Positions 1-6,479 of a DNA stretch of 15,174 bases are shown here, one piece after another. Numbering within the stretch: the first letter of the stretch is position 1; every line of letters starts with the position of its first letter. The DNA is taken from the NCBI GenBank assembly GCA_005788145.1, contig SXYY01000048.1, positions 1-15,174 of the forward strand, written 5' to 3'. This stretch comes from Bacteroidota bacterium (GTDB lineage: Bacteria; Bacteroidota; Bacteroidia; NS11-12g; UBA955). The translations under genes were made by a program, and so were the position numbers. Below the pieces are notes generated by a model. The model worked only from the letters and a program-made list of their open reading frames with translations, was not told the DNA's origin and searched no databases.

Positions 1-364
1 CATCGATGTGACTGGCAAATTTCACGCCTTCATCGGTGAGCTTACGCGTTCCAGACAGCGAATACACTTGGTAGCCGCCACTATCGGTCAGTACCGGACG
101 ATCCCAATTGCTAAAGCCATGGATGCCACCGGCCTTCTGCAGCACATCCAGTCCCGGGCGCAAATACAGGTGATAGGTATTGCCCAAAATGATATCTGCA
201 TTGATATCGTTTTTGTTTAGCAGAAAATTGCGATGCACCCCTTTGACAGTTCCTGCTGTGCCAACAGGCATAAAAATGGGGGTTTGGATTCGTCCGTGTG
301 CGGTATCAATGACACCTGCCCTTGCTTTGGTAAAGGGATCTCTATGTTGTAATACGAAATTCAA
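1..364 (-). CDS. tgt: Queuine tRNA-ribosyltransferase, N-terminal part (cut by window edge)
   Basis: This enzyme exchanges guanine for a queuosine precursor (preQ1 in bacteria) at the wobble position of GUN-anticodon tRNAs. The visible 121 residues have the family N-terminus: FVLQHRDPFTKARAG at about 3-17, TPIFMPVGTAGTVKG at 28-42, LGNTYHLYLRPG at 60-71, and the catalytic-site stretch LTDSGGYQVYSLS at 92-104 with the expected active-site Asp at 94. The C-terminal part with the zinc site lies outside the window. No ATG exists in frame near the N-terminus. A TTG at 364-362 gives MNFVLQHRD, the normal family start, and overlaps the porT stop as TTGA, which suggests translational coupling. It is the last visible gene of the ubiE-porT-tgt operon. 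Function is very likely; the TTG start is inferred. Confidence 0.93.
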   Translation of the reverse strand, partial: MNFVLQHRDPFTKARAGVIDTAHGRIQTPIFMPVGTAGTVKGVHRNFLLNKNDINADIILGNTYHLYLRPGLDVLQKAGGIHGFSNWDRPVLTDSGGYQVYSLSGTRKLTDEGVKFASHID

Positions 365-1053
365 TTCTGAGCCATCAAAGAGATACTGAACAGACGCGGA
401 TAGATGGCCGACAAACTACCAGAGTAGTAACTATTCGGCACTTTTATTAAAGCATTATTCAGTCCGTTAGACATTTTTAATTCAAGCGACAAATCCACAA
501 AATCGAGGCGAAACTCCATGCCCGCACCCACTTCGTAGTAATAGGTATTCGCTTTCAAGGCGATGAGCGGCTTAGATTCTCCAATCACCAAGCCTTCATT
601 GCTTTGGAAATCATGCGACCAACGAACCCCACCCAAAACATACATGCGCGTATTGTTGGGCATGTCGGAGCGATACTTGAGCGTCACCGGCACATCGAAT
701 GAAATGGTTTCAATTTTGATATTGGGACCCGGGGTATTCTGCCAGGTATATTGAATGTTGCGCTGATGCAATTGCAACATGGTCAGTGTCTTCACTTCCC
801 AATACTTCCCAAATCGATAGGCGACGGAACCACCAAATCCTCCACCTGCCTGTCCTTGAGGACGGATGCTGGCGATAGAATCGGTGCGTTGCCAAAAAAC
901 GGGATCGAGCTCCATTTTCATTTTGGCCGATGTTCCTGCGAAAGCGATTCCCCAGAAAAAATGCTTGCGGTAATCCCGATTGTAATCGCGGGGCTGGGCA
1001 ATTGACTTGCCAACCAACACAGACAACAATATGAACAGAATTACTTTACGCAT
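361..1053 (-). CDS. porT: PorT/SprT-family outer-membrane beta-barrel protein (type IX secretion)
   Basis: This 230-residue protein has a signal peptide (about 1-19, ending KSIAQ). The rest resembles a small outer-membrane beta barrel: alternating aromatic/polar strands such as FGGSVAYRF, FDVPVTLKYR, MYVLGGVRWSHDF and YYYEVGAGMEFRL, with an aromatic-containing last strand (RLFSISLMAQN). In Bacteroidota, PorT/SprT is required for type IX secretion and, in gliding species, motility. The length fits, and from memory porT/sprT commonly neighbours ubiE in flavobacteria, which supports the call. Its ATG lies inside the 3' end of ubiE (13 nt overlap) and its stop overlaps the tgt start, so the three genes look co-transcribed. 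A generic PorT-like barrel protein of other function is the alternative. Confidence 0.78.
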   Translation of the reverse strand: MRKVILFILLSVLVGKSIAQPRDYNRDYRKHFFWGIAFAGTSAKMKMELDPVFWQRTDSIASIRPQGQAGGGFGGSVAYRFGKYWEVKTLTMLQLHQRNIQYTWQNTPGPNIKIETISFDVPVTLKYRSDMPNNTRMYVLGGVRWSHDFQSNEGLVIGESKPLIALKANTYYYEVGAGMEFRLDFVDLSLELKMSNGLNNALIKVPNSYYSGSLSAIYPRLFSISLMAQN

Positions 1054-1769
1054 GTGTACATTGTACAGATTCCGAAGGTAAGGGGTTTAAAAGTAACGCT
1101 GGAAAAGCCCACAGATTTTGCTTTGGATGCAAATTCATCCCCTTCTGGGAAGGCAGCCACACTCTGGGGCAAATAGGTATAGGCATTGGTACTGCGTGAT
1201 AGCATCTTCCCCAAGAGCGGAAGGATGTTTTTAAAGTAAAACCAATACAATCGGGAGAAGATTGGGTTGGTGGGTTTGCTAAACTCCAAGACCACCATCG
1301 GACCGCCGGGTTTCAACACGCGCTGCATTTCTGCCAGACCGGCCAATAGGTTCTCAAAGTTACGCACACCAAAACTCACGGTTACGGCATCAAATTCAGC
1401 ATCTTGGAAAGGCAATTTCTCCGAATCGGCTTGTTGTAAAACGATGCGATTGGTGAGTTGTTTTTGGTTGAGTTTTATTTGCCCAAAATCCAACATCCCT
1501 TGGCTAATGTCCACACCCACAACACTTGCTTGGGGTATTTTGATGAGCTCAATGGCCAGATCAGCCGTACCCGTTGCCACATCGAGAATGCGTTTTGCGC
1601 CAAAGGAATTGACGTTTTTACGCACCTTGGTACGCCAGGAATAATCTACACCGAGCGACAAAAAATGATTTAAAAAATCATATCGGGGAGAAATGTTATC
1701 GAACATTTCCTCGACTTGTTGTTTTTTTGAAGCCTCGGAGGCAGGATTGGGTTTAACTTGCGTGGCCAC
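1041..1769 (-). CDS. ubiE: Demethylmenaquinone C-methyltransferase UbiE/MenG
   Basis: This SAM-dependent methyltransferase catalyses the last step of menaquinone synthesis; Bacteroidota typically use menaquinone, so the MenG role is the likely one. The 242-residue product has the UbiE signature MFDNISPRYDFLNHFLSLG (about 22-40), SAM motif I ILDVATGTADLAIEL (61-75), the acidic VVGVDIS loop, and the post-motif LKPGGPMVVLEFSKP. The longer open frame reaches a GTG at 1802, but the GTG at 1769 gives MATQVKPNP, a normal UbiE N-terminus. A perfect TAnnTTTG promoter element lies between these two codons, so the upstream GTG would sit outside the transcript. It is first gene of the operon with porT and tgt and is divergent from engB. 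Confidence 0.93.
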   Translation of the reverse strand: MATQVKPNPASEASKKQQVEEMFDNISPRYDFLNHFLSLGVDYSWRTKVRKNVNSFGAKRILDVATGTADLAIELIKIPQASVVGVDISQGMLDFGQIKLNQKQLTNRIVLQQADSEKLPFQDAEFDAVTVSFGVRNFENLLAGLAEMQRVLKPGGPMVVLEFSKPTNPIFSRLYWFYFKNILPLLGKMLSRSTNAYTYLPQSVAAFPEGDEFASKAKSVGFSSVTFKPLTFGICTMYTCVK

Positions 1770-1779
1770 GATAAAAATA

Positions 1780-1787
1780 CAAATATA
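1780..1787 (-). promoter_or_regulatory. -7 promoter element for the ubiE-porT-tgt operon
   Basis: The minus strand reads TATATTTG, a perfect match to the Bacteroidota -7 consensus TAnnTTTG, with 10 bases before the GTG of ubiE. A convincing -33 TTTG at normal spacing was not found. The position implies a very short leader and helps choose the 1769 start. Confidence 0.6.
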
Positions 1788-1852
1788 CGCAATTGCCGTC
1801 ACTCCCTTGAATCCTCAGTCCAAGTCTTTCACCGAAAACACAAGAAAATCGC

Positions 1853-2446
1853 ATGGAAATTAATACCGCAGAATACATTGGTAGTTGGCAGAAAAACGCC
1901 GACATGCCCCATACCGAGAAACCCGAATTTGCCTTCATCGGTCGAAGCAACGTGGGTAAAAGTAGCTTGATCAACATGCTCACCCAACGCAATGGCCTTG
2001 CCAAGACCAGTTCAACACCTGGGAAAACCCAATCCATCAATTTGTTTTTACTCAACAAACAGATTCAATTCGTGGATTTGCCGGGTTATGGGTACGCGAA
2101 ACTCTCCAAAGACAAACGGGAGATTTTTGGCAAAATGATCAAGCATTATTTGCACGAAAGGGTGAATTTATACTGTTTGTTCGTATTGGTTGACTTGCGC
2201 ATTAAGCCACAGCAGATCGACATGGATTTCATCAACGAGTGTGGTGAGCACGACATTCCGATGGCTTTGATCGGAACCAAAGCGGATAAGTTAAAACCCG
2301 CAGAATTGGAGGCCAACAAAGCAGCCATTGACGCCAAACTGTTGGAGGTATGGAACGAATTGCCTCCCTTTTTCATCAGCAGCTCCGAAAGCAAACTCGG
2401 TCGCGACGAAATTTGGAACTTCATCAAAGGCTCCTTGCCGAAGTAA
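1853..2446 (+). CDS. engB: Ribosome biogenesis GTPase EngB/YihA/YsxC
   Basis: This is a TrmE-Era-EngA-like GTPase involved in assembly of the large ribosomal subunit. All GTPase motifs are visible in 197 residues: G1 GRSNVGKSS (30-38), a G2 segment with the TPGKTQ signature (about 55-60), G3 DLPGYG (75-80), G4 TKAD (142-145) and G5 near SSSESK (176-181). The YGYAK after G3 is typical of EngB. Length is normal. It is divergent from ubiE over 83 bases. Its stop is only 12 bases from the stop of a small minus-strand gene, exactly where the AT-rich cassette-like block begins, so engB probably marks the left boundary of the accessory region. Confidence 0.96.
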   Translation: MEINTAEYIGSWQKNADMPHTEKPEFAFIGRSNVGKSSLINMLTQRNGLAKTSSTPGKTQSINLFLLNKQIQFVDLPGYGYAKLSKDKREIFGKMIKHYLHERVNLYCLFVLVDLRIKPQQIDMDFINECGEHDIPMALIGTKADKLKPAELEANKAAIDAKLLEVWNELPPFFISSSESKLGRDEIWNFIKGSLPK

Positions 2447-2484
2447 GTAACACTGATTTTACTTTTTTCTCCAGTCTGTTAAGG
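2447..2484. repeat. Short imperfect inverted repeat after engB (terminator or decayed cassette end)
   Basis: TAACACTG at 2448-2455 can pair with CAGTCTGTTA at 2472-2481, with two unpaired bases, around a T-rich loop. On the minus strand its arm begins TTAACAG, close to the CTAACAG start of the element at 6347-6479, and its other end is GTTAC. It may be a remnant of a third cassette end, a weak terminator between convergent genes, or chance. Confidence 0.25.
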
Positions 2485-2620
2485 GGCTAGTACAGCCAAT
2501 TGCCACGCTGACTAATGTTGAAAGAAGAAATGCTAAAAAAACATTGCCCCATTGGCCTTTAAATGCCTCTCTAGCTTCTTTGATGATTTGATCATTGTTT
2601 TTTCGAATGGCTGTTTCCAT
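2459..2620 (-). CDS. Small membrane protein, 53 aa (resembles N-terminus of DUF975-type proteins)
   Basis: An ATG at 2620 opens a 53-residue frame ending in TAA at 2459-2461. It has a charged amphipathic start (AIRKNNDQIIKEAREAFKGQWGN, about residues 4-26), one hydrophobic segment (VFLAFLLSTLVSVAIGC, about 27-43) and a short charged tail (TDWRKK). The pattern of an acidic/basic helix with K-G-x-W-G before a membrane helix recalls the start of DUF975-type multi-spanning proteins. It could therefore be a truncated relative rather than a complete gene. It is the only gene of the third unit and lies between the 2704-2837 element and engB. Function unknown. The coding call rests on frame, composition and the clear amphipathic-plus-membrane design. 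Confidence 0.55.
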   Translation of the reverse strand: METAIRKNNDQIIKEAREAFKGQWGNVFLAFLLSTLVSVAIGCTSPLTDWRKK

Positions 2621-2703
2621 AATTTGATTAGTTTCAAAAAATCGACTACTCTATTCAGTTTTCGGCTTCCCTGTTTTTGATGTCGTGAATTTAGTAATAT
2701 TAC

Positions 2704-2837
2704 GCACAACGGTTTCGGGCTTTGCGATCGGGCGGGATTTTTAGCACTAAACTTGTTACGAAGCACGAATTTCAAATATAGCAAAAAGCATCAAACGAAG
2801 CACGAAAGCCCGCCTGACGCAAAACCGCTGTTAGCCA
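2704..2837 (-). repeat. attC-like long-stem inverted-repeat element 1
   Basis: This is a 134 bp imperfect palindrome. On the plus strand the left arm runs AACGGTTTCGGGCTTTGCGA (2708-2727) then TCGGGCGGG. The right arm is CCCGCCTGACGC followed by GCAAAACCGCTGTTAG (2819-2834). Pairing shows an unequal spacer near the ends (one base against five) and an extra unpaired base, much like the extrahelical bases of integron attC sites. The left arm matches 17 of 20 bases of the element at 6347-6479 and the right arm 14 of 16. Read on the minus strand it starts TGGCTAAC, the exact reverse complement of GTTAGCCA at the far end of unit B (6354-6347), and ends GTTGTGC. The loop holds degenerate AGCAC(T/G)AA repeats and a TATATTTG (2780-2773, minus) that could be a promoter for the next gene. 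Confidence 0.7.
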
Positions 2838-2846
2838 TTGCCTCAT

Positions 2847-2987
2847 CTACTTCCCTAACCATCCATCAATAAACCCTTGTTTTACATCCGGATAAGAATA
2901 CAAAAGATAGACTGAAATGACGATAACTGAAATCATTTTCCAGTGGTTTTTGAATAGGATTTCAAAATCCGCGAATAATTGTTTCAT
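2847..2987 (-). CDS. Small single-span membrane protein, 46 aa
   Basis: ATG at 2987 to TAG at 2847-2849 gives 46 residues: a short cytosolic lead with an aromatic/basic patch (FKNHWK, 12-17), one membrane helix (MISVIVISVYLLYSY, about 18-32) and a tail PDVKQGFIDGWLGK. The coherent helix-plus-tail design supports a real gene. From memory, small Bacteroidota proteins with a similar KQGxxDGW tail exist, but no function is known to me. It is the last gene of unit B, 74 bases after the hydrolase gene, and its stop lies 9 bases before the attC-like element, as cassette genes usually do. It has its own promoter motif at 3048-3055. Confidence 0.65.
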   Translation of the reverse strand: MKQLFADFEILFKNHWKMISVIVISVYLLYSYPDVKQGFIDGWLGK

Positions 2988-3047
2988 GTTTATATTAATT
3001 TTTGTCAGAGGTTTAAGTCGGTTAATTGTTACTATTTAATTTGAATA

Positions 3048-3055
3048 CAAAGATA
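3048..3055 (-). promoter_or_regulatory. -7 promoter element for the 46-aa membrane protein
   Basis: The minus strand reads TATCTTTG, a perfect TAnnTTTG, just after the stop of the large hydrolase gene and 60 bases before the ATG at 2987. No clear -33 element is seen. The small gene could thus be expressed apart from its neighbour. Confidence 0.4.
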
Positions 3056-3061
3056 ATCAGT

Positions 3062-5422
3062 TTAAAAATTTCCCTTTAACACATCCACACCGATGGCATA
3101 TCCGTAAACTTTTCCATTGGCATCTTTGTAAATTCTGATTTTATTGCAAGCCATTCCTAAATTTACCTTTGTCCAGGTTTTACCACCATCTTTGGTTTCA
3201 TAACCGCTGTTCATGGTGCCAACGAAACCATGGTTTTCGTCAATAAAACCAATGCCAAATTCTCTTGCTCCAGCATCTTCCACTAAGTTGATTTCATTCC
3301 AAGTTTCACCGCCATCTGTAGTTTTGGCAATGCGTTGTTGTTTCACGTTTGGATCAGGATTATAGGATTGTATGGTTACATAGCCAACTTCCTTTGTTGG
3401 AAAAGAGGTCTTCCAAGTGGTCTCGAACGGACGATTGGATTGGTACACCTTTTTCCATGTTTTTCCTCCATCGCTGGTTTTTAAAATCAAGGCATTCGAA
3501 TTTTCCATATCTTCATCGGAAGCAGCACAAACAAATCCATTGTTTTTATCGAACATTTTGATATCAAAGAGCATTTTACAGTCGTTGTTCATACTATTGG
3601 AAGTCCAAGTTTCGCCACCATCGTGTGATACCATCATATTAGCTGGAGAACCTACACGACCAACTGCATAAATATGTATTTTGTAGTCTATTTTGCCGTG
3701 ATTAATGTATTGTTCTTTAACGATATCAATCGCACACAATCCTTTCACATAAGGCCCGGAGTACGATACAGGTGTCCACGTTTTACCGCCATCGGTTGTT
3801 CCATAAAGCGGAATGGTATCCGTTACGTTTGGAAAATAGTCTGTTCCTACTGTTCCCACAAAACCGCTTAAACTATCTACAAATGCGATGCAACGGAAAA
3901 AGGTTCCTTTCTTTTCAAGTTGTTTTTCCCAAGTTTCGCCGCCATTTTTTGTGTGGTAAATGCTTCCGTATCCGTTGACATACCACCCTTCGTTTTCATT
4001 GATAAACGTGATGTCATCTTGCTTCCCAGGGTAGCGTTCGGTATTCAGTTTTTTCCAACCCTTTTCAGGAAGTTTAACGTCATCTTTTTTGGATAGAATT
4101 TCATTGCTCCATTTTACTGCGGATTTTCCGACCTCATGGTTGTATTCATCAAACAATTGCTGAATTTGACCATTTGCGAATTTGTTGTAGGCCTCTTGCA
4201 TCGTTCCCGACTTCGCGAAAAAATGATCCGTTGAAGGATAAGTCATCAAAGTGGCATTCCCCGGATTGAAATAATTCACCGTATTAACAATTTGCTGGTG
4301 ATCAGCTCTTGAAAAGGCTTGAAAATCAGATTCACCAAATTGCACCAAGACTTTTGCAGTAGTATTTTTCCAATTTTCTAAATGAGGGTAATCCTGAATT
4401 TGTCTCCAGTACTCTGCATTTCTTGAGTAAATTTTTCCTTTACCATCGTATTCCCAACTAGTGCGTAAAATACTGTCGGCCTTAGTTTCTTTAGCAATAT
4501 CTTCAAGTTTTTCTTTCTTAACGAAGTAACGATAATTCAAATCATATTGAGCAATTACAGATTGTTCCACTTCAATCGGGTTCATGCCTGATAATGCATT
4601 TTGAACGCGATACATTTCAATTTGATACTCAAACCAAGATTTAGCAGTAGTTCCATATACTACAACACCTGCAACTTTATTTTTTGCACTAATTGCTGGC
4701 GCAACAATTCCACCCATGGAATGACCAACAATAATGATTTGATTAGAATCTACATAGTGAAGCGACTTCAACTTTTTTAATCCAATTTCAAAATTTTCAA
4801 TTTCATCTAGCAAATCACAAGACTCGCAAGGAGGTGTGTTTTTGCTGTCACCTAAGCCACTTTTTTCAATGCGAAGGGTTACGTAACCGGCATCAACATA
4901 AGCATCCACTATGCGTTTGTAGGGATGGTCGTTGGTCAATTCATCAATGCTACTACAGGTATATCCAGGAATGAAGAGCATCGCTGGCATTTTATTCTCC
5001 TTGATTGGTTTGTTGATGATGACCCGAAGCTGTCCGCCTTTATAATTCGCTTCATCGTAAATGACAGTAGCATTATCATCTGTTTCGTACGGACGAGCAA
5101 CGACTTTTGCTTTGAGTGTGAGATTCTTTTTTCCACGAAGTACTGACAGTTGAATTTCTTTGCCCGGTTCGTAGCTCAAGAATTGTGTAATAAATTCATC
5201 AGCAGAAGTAAAGGTTTTTTCACCAATCTTAGTGATAATATCCTTTTCTTGAAGCTTCAGTTCAACACTTGTTCCGCGAACAACTTGTACGACTTTACAG
5301 CCGGAAGTTCCATTTTCGGTGACAAATTCAAGTCGTGCACCGAATTGCACTTTACGCTGAAGTTGGGAATACCCATTAACACTAATAAATAATAGAAAAC
5401 AAAGATAAATTAATCGAATCAT
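3062..5422 (-). CDS. Secreted PDZ - alpha/beta hydrolase - Asp-box (YCF48/BNR-like) protein
   Basis: This 786-residue exported protein has three parts. After a signal peptide (1-19, VNGYSQ) comes a PDZ-like domain (about 25-108, with LKLQEKDIITKIGEKTFTSADEF). Next is an alpha/beta hydrolase domain (about 130-430) with the nucleophile elbow GHSMGG (Ser235), a likely acid Asp366 in FGESDFQAF and His400 in STDHFF. The C-terminal half (about 455-786) is a beta-propeller-like region with at least six Asp-box motifs: KNGGETW, TDGGKTW, HDGGETW, SDGGKTW, TDGGETW and KDGGKTW. No type IX sorting domain is obvious; it ends GVDVLKGNF. The hydrolase part resembles secreted esterases or peptidase-like hydrolases, and the propeller may bind substrate; the substrate is unknown. 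It lies 56 bases after the AraC-type regulator, its likely controller, within unit B. Confidence 0.82.
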   Translation of the reverse strand: MIRLIYLCFLLFISVNGYSQLQRKVQFGARLEFVTENGTSGCKVVQVVRGTSVELKLQEKDIITKIGEKTFTSADEFITQFLSYEPGKEIQLSVLRGKKNLTLKAKVVARPYETDDNATVIYDEANYKGGQLRVIINKPIKENKMPAMLFIPGYTCSSIDELTNDHPYKRIVDAYVDAGYVTLRIEKSGLGDSKNTPPCESCDLLDEIENFEIGLKKLKSLHYVDSNQIIIVGHSMGGIVAPAISAKNKVAGVVVYGTTAKSWFEYQIEMYRVQNALSGMNPIEVEQSVIAQYDLNYRYFVKKEKLEDIAKETKADSILRTSWEYDGKGKIYSRNAEYWRQIQDYPHLENWKNTTAKVLVQFGESDFQAFSRADHQQIVNTVNYFNPGNATLMTYPSTDHFFAKSGTMQEAYNKFANGQIQQLFDEYNHEVGKSAVKWSNEILSKKDDVKLPEKGWKKLNTERYPGKQDDITFINENEGWYVNGYGSIYHTKNGGETWEKQLEKKGTFFRCIAFVDSLSGFVGTVGTDYFPNVTDTIPLYGTTDGGKTWTPVSYSGPYVKGLCAIDIVKEQYINHGKIDYKIHIYAVGRVGSPANMMVSHDGGETWTSNSMNNDCKMLFDIKMFDKNNGFVCAASDEDMENSNALILKTSDGGKTWKKVYQSNRPFETTWKTSFPTKEVGYVTIQSYNPDPNVKQQRIAKTTDGGETWNEINLVEDAGAREFGIGFIDENHGFVGTMNSGYETKDGGKTWTKVNLGMACNKIRIYKDANGKVYGYAIGVDVLKGNF

Positions 5423-5478
5423 GACTTTTTTAAGACAAAAAAAACCTCTTTCAGGAACTTCCTCTTGTTAAAAATTGC

Positions 5479-6327
5479 TTATTTAATAAATTGACTTGGT
5501 GATTGCCCAAAAGCTTGCTTGAATGCTTTAGAGAAAGAAGCTAAATCAGCATAGCCATAAGCAAAAGCAGTATCAAGAATAGAAACACCTTTTAGTATTT
5601 CGAGTTTCGCATTCTCTAATCTTCTCCGGATTTGATATTGATAAGGGGATAATCCAAAAACGTTCTTAAAAAGGCGAATGAAATGATATTTTGATATACC
5701 AGCCGCTGAACTGATTTCATCCAACGATAAGTTTTTAATTGCGTGCAGATCAAGCAGTTCTTTTGTTTTAAGTAATAAGCGAAAAACTTCTTCATTGGTA
5801 TTTGCTTTTTTAAATTCCATTTTATTCAAATGATTGAATATAAAACGCTGGTCAGTTATTATGGATTCTGCCAATGAGTAGAACAATTCTGCCTGCAAAA
5901 ACTGCATATCGTGATTTCTTGTTTTGATCGATTCATTAATTTCAACCAATGAATAACCCAAGGTGGTGTTTTTGATATTGTAGCGATTCACAAAAAACTG
6001 ATCGGAGAGCAAAAATTCTGTGAGGTCTACACCGTTCAAATCATAATAGTTGGCAACTTCAGAAATGATTTCAGAAGAAACATCTATGCAAAGGCCTAGA
6101 ACAGTTTTCTGGTTATCTATCTTAACAACGGAAGATGTGAAATCGTTTCCAATGATGTATTCACCCTCTTTAACTGAAAATTTTTTATTATTGGCGAAAT
6201 AGGTTTCTTCACCTGATGCGACATATTTGATACCCAAACCAGTAAAAGGTGTTTCGGCTTCCAGTTTGTTGAATTCTGAAAACCGAATGGCGTTTTTATT
6301 TTCGTCTTGATAAATTGTCTGATTCAT
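5479..6327 (-). CDS. AraC-family transcriptional regulator
   Basis: The 282-residue protein has an N-terminal cupin-like sensor part (about 20-110, with GLGIKYVASGEETYF and KEGEYIIG) and a C-terminal AraC/XylS double helix-turn-helix (about 185-282). The first HTH is LSLDEISSAAGISKYHFIRLFKNVFG; the second, SILDTAFAYGYADLASFSKAFKQAFG, ends with the family motif QSPSQF. It presumably binds DNA near its own operon in response to a small ligand; the ligand cannot be told. It is the first gene of unit B. Its ATG lies only 19 bases from the end of the attC-like element, leaving almost no room for a promoter of its own. Transcription may come from within the element or from the upstream cassette. 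Confidence 0.92.
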   Translation of the reverse strand: MNQTIYQDENKNAIRFSEFNKLEAETPFTGLGIKYVASGEETYFANNKKFSVKEGEYIIGNDFTSSVVKIDNQKTVLGLCIDVSSEIISEVANYYDLNGVDLTEFLLSDQFFVNRYNIKNTTLGYSLVEINESIKTRNHDMQFLQAELFYSLAESIITDQRFIFNHLNKMEFKKANTNEEVFRLLLKTKELLDLHAIKNLSLDEISSAAGISKYHFIRLFKNVFGLSPYQYQIRRRLENAKLEILKGVSILDTAFAYGYADLASFSKAFKQAFGQSPSQFIK

Positions 6328-6346
6328 ATGTGTTTTGACGAGGTTG

Positions 6347-6479
6347 TGGCTAACGTTTTGGGGCTTGGCGAAGTGGGGGATTAGAAGTACAAATGTTCAA
6401 ATTAGCACTAATGTTGATAGAAGCACTAATGCTCAATTTAGCACTAATGCCCCCATTTTGCCAAACCCCTGTTAGTGGC
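6347..6479 (-). repeat. attC-like long-stem inverted-repeat element 2
   Basis: This is a 133 bp imperfect palindrome. On the plus strand the left arm is TGGCTAAC, then GTTTT, then GGGGCTTGGCGAAGTGGGGG. The right arm is CCCCCATTTTGCCAAACCCC, then T, then GTTAGTGGC. The arms pair almost throughout (some G-T pairs), with a one-against-five base spacer beside the terminal CTAAC/GTTAG, like the unpaired spacer of integron attC sites. Read on the minus strand it opens with GCCACTAAC, which contains the TAA stop of the SulP gene, and closes with GTTAGCCA. The opening is the exact reverse complement of GTTAGTGGC at the start of unit A (9000-8992), not of its own closing end. Size, arm sequence and asymmetry match the element at 2704-2837. 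Confidence 0.72.
6386..6449. repeat. Tandem 18-bp repeats in the loop of attC-like element 2
   Basis: Three exact copies of AGCACTAATG start at 6404, 6422 and 6440, so the period is 18 bases. A degenerate fourth unit (AGTACAAATG) starts at 6386, also in register. The repeats fill the region between the two stem arms. The loop of the other element has related but decayed AGCAC units, so the repeats belong to the element family. Confidence 0.75.

Noticed and set aside
2533..2784. An open frame of 83 codons on the minus strand downstream of engB
   Set aside because: Its protein has no fold-like pattern, it crosses the inverted-repeat element, and the overlapping 53-residue frame has a better membrane-protein design.
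6347..6479. Element as a simple MITE or a bidirectional terminator
   Set aside because: A MITE would not pair its ends with distant unit starts at 9000 and 2830. A terminator role is possible in addition, but no U-rich tail follows the stem.
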